From Paenilisteria rustica (GTDB lineage Bacteria > Bacillota > Bacilli > Lactobacillales > Listeriaceae), in contig NZ_JABJVM010000003.1 in the NCBI RefSeq assembly GCF_013820765.1, positions 267,688-331,687 on the forward strand: 64,000 nucleotides of DNA. The letters are read 5' to 3'. Below are positions 58,822-64,000 of the stretch, one piece after another. A program made the translations under genes and the position numbers. Under the pieces are notes generated by a model, which saw nothing but the letters and a program-made list of their open reading frames with translations, made no database searches and was not told the origin of the DNA. Position 1 is the first letter of the stretch, and every line of letters starts with the position of its first letter.

Positions 58822-59496
58822 ATGAGTTATATGGCATTATTTGATAAAGACGTCATGAACCAACAATTTGGTAGTACACAGTTATTAAAAGTATTATCAG
58901 ATACAAGCTCTTATCCGATTAATAAAGAAGAGAAAATATTTTATAAGAAAGAAAAAATACTTTCTGAAAATCTTATACATGACTACATTTATTTTATCCA
59001 ATCAGGTGTTTGTGTAGCTTGGCGAAATGAACATGCTACTTACTTTGTTGGCGAACATGATATCGTCGGTATGAACGATATATTGGGAAATGAAAAATCT
59101 GCAACAAGTGTCATTGCATTGACCGATGTAACGACATGGCGTTTTTCGAAAAAAGAAGTAATGAGCAAGTTGATGTATTCTCAAGAAGGTGCTTTTTACC
59201 TTTTTCAATATATGAAAGAAACAAATAAAAAATTGTTGCAGGCGCAAATGTGGCAAATGAAAGATACAAAAGACCGACTTATCTCGACACTCACTCACTT
59301 AGGAAAGCTTTATGGAGAAGAAGACGACGAGCACATTATAATACCGAAGTTCTTCACCAAATCGATTGTTTCAAACTACTTGGGTATGTCTCGTCAGCAT
59401 ATGACAACCTTATATCGTAATCTTGTGAACGAGGGTATTTTTACTACTGATCCTCACCAATACATTTTAAATAAGAAAGAGATTGCATACGCATAG
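58822..59496 (+). CDS. Crp/Fnr (PrfA-superfamily) regulator 3
   Basis: This 224-residue protein has a beta-roll (KEKILSENLIHDYIYFIQSG, ATYFVGEHDIVGMNDILGNE), a dimer helix (LFQYMKETNKKLLQAQMWQM) and a C-terminal HTH (FTKSIVSNYLGMSRQHMTTL, then YRNLVNEGIFTTDP). It is the last of three such genes and lies 300 bp before a large adhesin gene, which it or its neighbours may control. The ATG at 58822 follows AAAGGAG with a 10-bp gap. A reading from 58771 begins inside the promoter region. Confidence 0.82.
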   Translation: MSYMALFDKDVMNQQFGSTQLLKVLSDTSSYPINKEEKIFYKKEKILSENLIHDYIYFIQSGVCVAWRNEHATYFVGEHDIVGMNDILGNEKSATSVIALTDVTTWRFSKKEVMSKLMYSQEGAFYLFQYMKETNKKLLQAQMWQMKDTKDRLISTLTHLGKLYGEEDDEHIIIPKFFTKSIVSNYLGMSRQHMTTLYRNLVNEGIFTTDPHQYILNKKEIAYA

Positions 59497-59677
59497 AATG
59501 AGATCACTTGACTAACAAGCTACTGTATTGCATTGTAAACTAGTTTCCGTATTTCAAAGAAAAATTCGTCAACCGATAGTCTAGTTATTAATATATAAGT
59601 ATTTTCATTTTTATAAAAAAACGAATTACAATAACTGTCAATGAATTATTTGGACATTTTTTTGAGAAAGGGTGTAA
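59497..59677. other. AT-rich control region upstream of adhesin gene
   Basis: No gene seen. The stretch contains TTGACT at 59508 and several AT-rich tracts (ATTAATATATAAG), but no promoter of full consensus and no clear PrfA or Crp box. Confidence 0.35.
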
Positions 59678-59716
59678 ATGATGAAAAAACAAAACAGTCA
59701 GATTGATTCAAGTTAA
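59678..59716 (+). other. 12-codon ORF before adhesin gene, possible leader peptide
   Basis: ATG 59678 after GAGAAAGGGTG opens MMKKQNSQIDSS, then TAA, 80 bp before the adhesin start. It could be a leader peptide or the stub of a duplicated signal sequence. Confidence 0.3.
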
Positions 59717-59796
59717 CTCTTTTGAATTCAGTCCAAAAAATAGTTGCGCAACTATATTACTAATAATTAATTTAAATCAGAGGAGGACATTTATTA

Positions 59797-62700
59797 ATGT
59801 CAACGAAAAAAAATATCATCAAAAAAAGTGGAACCATCGCCTTAGCGACTGTATTGGTAGGGAGCTCATTGTTAAGTACCTTACCTGTTAACGTATTCGC
59901 AAGTGAAGCTGCCCTTAAAAGTGCAATCTTAACAGCAGCTCCTGCTAATGCAACTGAGGTAGCAACATTTGCTGAACTAAAAGCAGCATTATTAAATACA
60001 AGTGTAACAGACATTAAATTAACAGCAGATATCAAAGTAACAACAAGCTTTAACTTCACATCACAAAAAAATCTATATGGTAATGGACATTCGATTGATA
60101 TGAGCTTCAACAGAATTGGAATTGCAAAAACCGATTCAGTCAATCGCGTGGAAGATCTAACAATCACAAATCAAAATATATATCCGTTATTCTGGTCAGA
60201 ATATAAGGGCGTAAAAGTCACTTACAAGGATGTAAAATCTAGCGGTCAACAATTTGTTTATAACGCTAACGGTACAACAGTATTAGAAGGAAACATTACA
60301 GCAAGTGCTACATCAGAAGAAGTTTATCAAGGAACAACTTTCATAATTAAAGATGGAGCAAACGTTGATTTCTCTTCTACCTCTTCATGCCCTGCTATTC
60401 GTTTATACGGAAGCATGACACAAGAAGCAAACTCTGATTTGAAAGTAAAAGCGAAGGATATGGCTGTTTATGGTCATAACAGCAATACACAAATCACTGT
60501 TGCGGGTAACATGGATCTAACATCTACAACTGAGCAAGCAATCTATACAGCAGGTTCAGGCGGAAACATGGTTGTTCAATCAGGAGCTAAATTCAAAGCT
60601 ACTGCAGGCGACTTGACTGAAGAAGGTATTTCTATTACAAGTGGTAATTTAACAGTTCAAAGTGGCGCAGATTTTGTTGCAACTTCACCAGGTAAACAAG
60701 GAACAGTTCAAACAGGTGGAAAATTAGTATTTGAAAATGGTTCGAACTTTGCCATTACTAATACGAATGCTATTGGATCTGTTTTTGCCAACTACGCGGG
60801 AAGTTCAACAAGCATTAACATTAACTCCGATAAAGGGTTATCAACTTGGGATTCAGGCCTAATCAACAACGAGCTTCCAACTCATAACTACAACGATTTC
60901 ACAACAGCGACATTTGCTCTATCTGGTTGGGATAAAAGTAACATCAGTCAAAAGAGCTTAACTTCAAACAGCGCTCAATACCAATCACAATTTGTAAGTA
61001 AAACAACAGCGAAACTTTTCGGTGGTAGCTATGCTATGACGAATATCGCACAAACAACTATTGATGAGCTTACAACAGATTCAACACACGCAGTTGGTAT
61101 AGCAGAACCAAACGCAACAATCGTTATCAAGGATGCTGCAGGAACTACACTTGGAACTGGCAAAGTAGGATCAGACGGTTACTATGACGTTACAATTCCG
61201 AAACAAGCTGCGAATACAAAAGTAACAGCAACAGCTACTTCTAACGGAATGACATCTTCTGCTACAACAACAGTAAAACAAGCGACTATTGAACAAACAA
61301 CAATCGCGGCATTAACAACAGATTCTACAAAAGCAACAGGAGCAGCAGAACCGAATGCAGATATTGAAATCAAAGCAAATGGTGAAGTTATTGGTTCCGG
61401 CAAAGTAGGATTAGACGGAAATTATAGTATTACTATTCCACAACAAGATGTTGGCACAAGAGTAACAGCAACAGCGAAACTTGGAGATGTAACTTCTTCA
61501 GCAACTGCAATAGTAACACAAGGTGATCTTGCACAAACAACAATCTCAGCGTTAACAACAAAATCTACTTTAGCAGAAGGGGTAGCACAACCTAATGCAA
61601 CTATCGAAATCAAAAACAGCGCTGGTGATGTACTTGGATCTGGAAAAGTAGGATCTGATGGTAAATACAGTATCACAATTCCAAAACAAGCTGCTGGAAC
61701 AGTCGTAACTGCAACAGCAACATCAAATGGTAAAACATCTACTGCACAAACAACAGTTATTCGTGGTGAAATTGATACAACAACAATCAACAAAGTAACA
61801 ACAGAATCAACAACTGCTTCAGGAACAGCAGAACCAAACGCAACGCTTGTTATAAAAGATCAAGATGGTGAGCAACTTGCGACAGGTCGTGTAGGATCGG
61901 ATGGCGTATACAGCTTAACGATTGCAAAACAAGCAGAAGGAACAATTATCACAGCAACAGCCTCTTTAGGAGATTTGACATCTACAGCATCAACTATTGT
62001 GGCACGTGATGGTATTGATCAAACAACAATTAATACACTTACAACTGAATCAACATCAGTTTCAGGAATTGCAGAACCAAATGCAACAGTTGTTGTAAAA
62101 GATCAAGATGGTAAACAACTTGCAACAGGCCGCGTAGGATCTGATGGCATTTATAGCATGACGATTGCAAAACAAGCAGAAGGAACAGTCGTAACAGCAA
62201 CTGCAACAGCTAACGGCAAAACTTCAAGTGCAAACACAACAGTCGTACGTGATGGCATTAACCCAACAACAATTAGCGCACTAACAGCCGATTCAACAAC
62301 AGCAACAGGAACAGCGGAACCAAATGCTAGCATTGTGATTAAAAACGCAGCAGGAACGACTATCGGATCTGGAACAGTAGGATCAGATGGTAAATATAGC
62401 ATTACAATTCCGAAGCAAGCAGAAGGAACAGTCGTAACAGCAACTGCTACGAAGAGCGGTAAAACAGAAAGTGCTACTACAACAGTAACAGCAGGTCAAA
62501 GCATTGCAAAAACAACAATTAACTCCCTAACAACAGATTCAACATCTGTTTCAGGAACAGCAGAACCTAATTCAACAGTTGTTGTCAAAGACCAAAAAGG
62601 TACGCAAATTGCAACAGGCCGTACAGGTTCAGATGGCATTTATAGCATGACAATCGCTAAACAAGCAGAAGGAACTGTTGTTACAGCAACGGCTACTGCT

Positions 62701-64000
62701 GATGGTAAAACATCGAGCGCAAACACAACTGTCGTACGTGACGGTATTGCGGCAACAACGATTGATACACTAACAGCAGACGCAACAACAGCAACAGGAA
62801 CAGCAGAACCAAACGCAACGATTGTTATCAAAAACGCTGCTGGAACAACTATCGGATCTGGAAAAGTAGGATCAGATGGTAAATACAGTCTTACAATTCC
62901 GAAACAAGCAGAAGGAACAGTTGTTACAGCAACAGCAACATTAGGCGGTAAAACATCAGATGGTTCTACAACTGTAAAAGCAGGCCAAGACATCGCGAAA
63001 ACGACGATTAATGCTCTTACAACAGATTCTGTATCAGTTTCAGGGAAAGCAGAACCAAACGCAACACTTGTTGTTAAAGTTGGCTCAACAACGATTGCAA
63101 CAGGAACAGTAGGATCAGACGGTAACTATAGCTTGACGATTCCAAAACAAGCAGCAAATGCAATTGCAACAGCAACAGCAACAAAAGATGGTAAAACATC
63201 AAGCGCTTCGACAACAGTAACAGAAGGTAAAGACATCGCGCAAACAACAATTAATGCCTTAACGAATGATTCAACAACTGTTTCAGGAAAAGGCGAACCA
63301 AACGCAACAATCGTAGTAAAAAATGGTGCGACAACGATTGCAACAGGAACAGTAGGATCAGACGGTAGCTATAGCTTAACAATTCCAAAACAAGCAGCAG
63401 ACAGCGTTGTTACAGCAACAACGACGAAAGATGGTAAAACATCAAGTGCTAGCACAACCGTTACAAAACAAGCAACAGGTAGCGTAGTTGTCACTGCTCC
63501 TTATTACGTTGGCTATGATTCTAGTGTCAAAGCAACCGTTTCTGGTGACGCAACAAAAGTATATCTACAAGTTGGCGACACAAAATATACAACAGTTCCA
63601 GTAAGCGGAAGCTTCACGTATTACGCGAAAGACAAAATTACAGCGACAACACAAGACGCGTACATCGTAGCTCTAGATGCATCAGGTAAAGAACTATCTC
63701 GTGCCAAAGTAACATTAAAAGATGGCAAGTTATTAGTAGGTACAGTAACACCAAAAGAATTCATCGTTAGCGCAGACAGCTATGTGACAGGAACTTACAC
63801 AGGTTCTGTGACAAAAGTAGCCATTTCAGTCAACGGAAAAGTATACCCAGCCGTGGCAGTAACAGGATCAGGTGCGCTACAATATTACGCAAAAGATAAG
63901 ATTACAGACAAAACAGACGTAGTTAAAATGATTGGTTACAACTCAGAAGGCACTATCATTGATACAAAAGACGTATCTGTTGCTGGACCAGAAAGCTTGG
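59797..64000 (+). CDS. Secreted adhesin: pectate-lyase-like N-domain and ten Ig-like repeats (partial, runs off window)
   Basis: ATG 59797 follows AGGAGG by 10 bp, and the frame stays open to the window end (over 1400 codons). A signal peptide (about residues 1-36, ending VFA-SEA) precedes a beta-helix-like domain (about 45-415; NGHSIDM and VYKDVKSSGQ-type turns) like the pectate-lyase-like adhesive domain of Listeria and Enterococcus surface proteins. Ten tandem Ig-like units of 80-82 residues follow, starting at 61051, 61294, 61534, 61774, 62020, 62263, 62509, 62752, 62998 and 63241. Each begins with TTI-x-x-LTT-DST and contains EPNAT and GSDGxYSxTI. From 63480 two further Ig-like domains with YYAKDKIT follow. 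The C-terminus, probably LPXTG or a similar anchor, is outside the window. Confidence 0.88.
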   Translation, partial: MSTKKNIIKKSGTIALATVLVGSSLLSTLPVNVFASEAALKSAILTAAPANATEVATFAELKAALLNTSVTDIKLTADIKVTTSFNFTSQKNLYGNGHSIDMSFNRIGIAKTDSVNRVEDLTITNQNIYPLFWSEYKGVKVTYKDVKSSGQQFVYNANGTTVLEGNITASATSEEVYQGTTFIIKDGANVDFSSTSSCPAIRLYGSMTQEANSDLKVKAKDMAVYGHNSNTQITVAGNMDLTSTTEQAIYTAGSGGNMVVQSGAKFKATAGDLTEEGISITSGNLTVQSGADFVATSPGKQGTVQTGGKLVFENGSNFAITNTNAIGSVFANYAGSSTSININSDKGLSTWDSGLINNELPTHNYNDFTTATFALSGWDKSNISQKSLTSNSAQYQSQFVSKTTAKLFGGSYAMTNIAQTTIDELTTDSTHAVGIAEPNATIVIKDAAGTTLGTGKVGSDGYYDVTIPKQAANTKVTATATSNGMTSSATTTVKQATIEQTTIAALTTDSTKATGAAEPNADIEIKANGEVIGSGKVGLDGNYSITIPQQDVGTRVTATAKLGDVTSSATAIVTQGDLAQTTISALTTKSTLAEGVAQPNATIEIKNSAGDVLGSGKVGSDGKYSITIPKQAAGTVVTATATSNGKTSTAQTTVIRGEIDTTTINKVTTESTTASGTAEPNATLVIKDQDGEQLATGRVGSDGVYSLTIAKQAEGTIITATASLGDLTSTASTIVARDGIDQTTINTLTTESTSVSGIAEPNATVVVKDQDGKQLATGRVGSDGIYSMTIAKQAEGTVVTATATANGKTSSANTTVVRDGINPTTISALTADSTTATGTAEPNASIVIKNAAGTTIGSGTVGSDGKYSITIPKQAEGTVVTATATKSGKTESATTTVTAGQSIAKTTINSLTTDSTSVSGTAEPNSTVVVKDQKGTQIATGRTGSDGIYSMTIAKQAEGTVVTATATADGKTSSANTTVVRDGIAATTIDTLTADATTATGTAEPNATIVIKNAAGTTIGSGKVGSDGKYSLTIPKQAEGTVVTATATLGGKTSDGSTTVKAGQDIAKTTINALTTDSVSVSGKAEPNATLVVKVGSTTIATGTVGSDGNYSLTIPKQAANAIATATATKDGKTSSASTTVTEGKDIAQTTINALTNDSTTVSGKGEPNATIVVKNGATTIATGTVGSDGSYSLTIPKQAADSVVTATTTKDGKTSSASTTVTKQATGSVVVTAPYYVGYDSSVKATVSGDATKVYLQVGDTKYTTVPVSGSFTYYAKDKITATTQDAYIVALDASGKELSRAKVTLKDGKLLVGTVTPKEFIVSADSYVTGTYTGSVTKVAISVNGKVYPAVAVTGSGALQYYAKDKITDKTDVVKMIGYNSEGTIIDTKDVSVAGPESL

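Noticed and set aside
59497..59796. PrfA box (TTAACAnnTGTTAA) in front of the adhesin
   Set aside because: No site within two mismatches was found by eye, so control by the nearby Crp/Fnr proteins stays unproven.
61182..62993. Minus-strand ORFs opposite the adhesin repeats
   Set aside because: Open only because of the repetitive Thr/Ala-rich codons of the plus-strand gene. They mirror the repeat period.
1..64000. tRNA or rRNA genes
   Set aside because: No cloverleaf-like segment with a TTCGA-type loop and no rRNA signature was seen in the intergenic regions.

Overview
The window looks like a low-to-moderate GC Firmicute chromosome, most probably Listeria in the broad sense (Listeriaceae). 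The basis is an acyl-CoA ligase - tadA - cydABCD block that, from memory, matches the order in Listeria monocytogenes; a type VII secretion toxin cassette of the Lap1-Lap2-LXG kind; three tandem Crp/Fnr (PrfA-superfamily) regulators; and a repeat-rich surface adhesin with an N-terminal pectate-lyase-like domain. I cannot name the species. No rRNA, tRNA or CRISPR array was seen.

Left part (1-16900). Two small toxin-antitoxin-like pairs are followed by a LacI repressor and a long carbohydrate operon (2865-15109). Its gene order matches the E. coli ycjMNOPQRSTU cluster: GH13_18 phosphorylase, ABC importer (binding lipoprotein and two permeases), guloside dehydrogenase, sugar epimerase, glucoside 3-dehydrogenase, GH65 kojibiose-type phosphorylase and beta-phosphoglucomutase. 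A glycerate kinase is added, which fits a pathway releasing glycerate from glucosylglycerate. Three 172-bp tandem repeats split the operon after the permeases. A DUF1398 protein, a 25-residue membrane peptide and a PucR-type regulator follow.

Middle (16900-31360). A MarR-MATE efflux operon and an ASCH protein come first, then an IS30 transposase remnant and an AT-rich dGTPase plus nucleotidyltransferase pair (candidate defence cassette). A ROK repressor stands divergent from a YicI-type alpha-xylosidase and GPH symporter, with a clear palindromic operator. Small single genes follow: SRPBCC-MarR, a small membrane protein, a SnoaL-like protein and AlkD.

Accessory island (31360-40400). It holds an SF1 helicase with a long coiled coil behind a possible 11-codon leader peptide, a Lap1-Lap2-LXG toxin-immunity cassette, a P-loop ATPase with zinc ribbon and winged helix, and a 50-residue membrane peptide.

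Core block (40400-49750). GNAT, acyl-CoA ligase, two 123-bp repeats, tadA, and cydABCD behind a Rex-like box. Directly after cydD lies an AA​A+ ATPase/subtilase pair that resembles the IetAS anti-phage system (49963-53261).

Right end (53400-64000). A ROK - HAD phosphatase - MFS unit resembling ybjI/ybjJ, then three Crp/Fnr regulators, then the start of a secreted adhesin with ten 80-82 residue Ig-like repeats that runs off the window.

Most likely systems of interest: the IetAS-like pair, the dGTPase-nucleotidyltransferase pair, the stand-alone helicase and zinc-ribbon ATPase, and the LXG toxin with an unrecognised tip.
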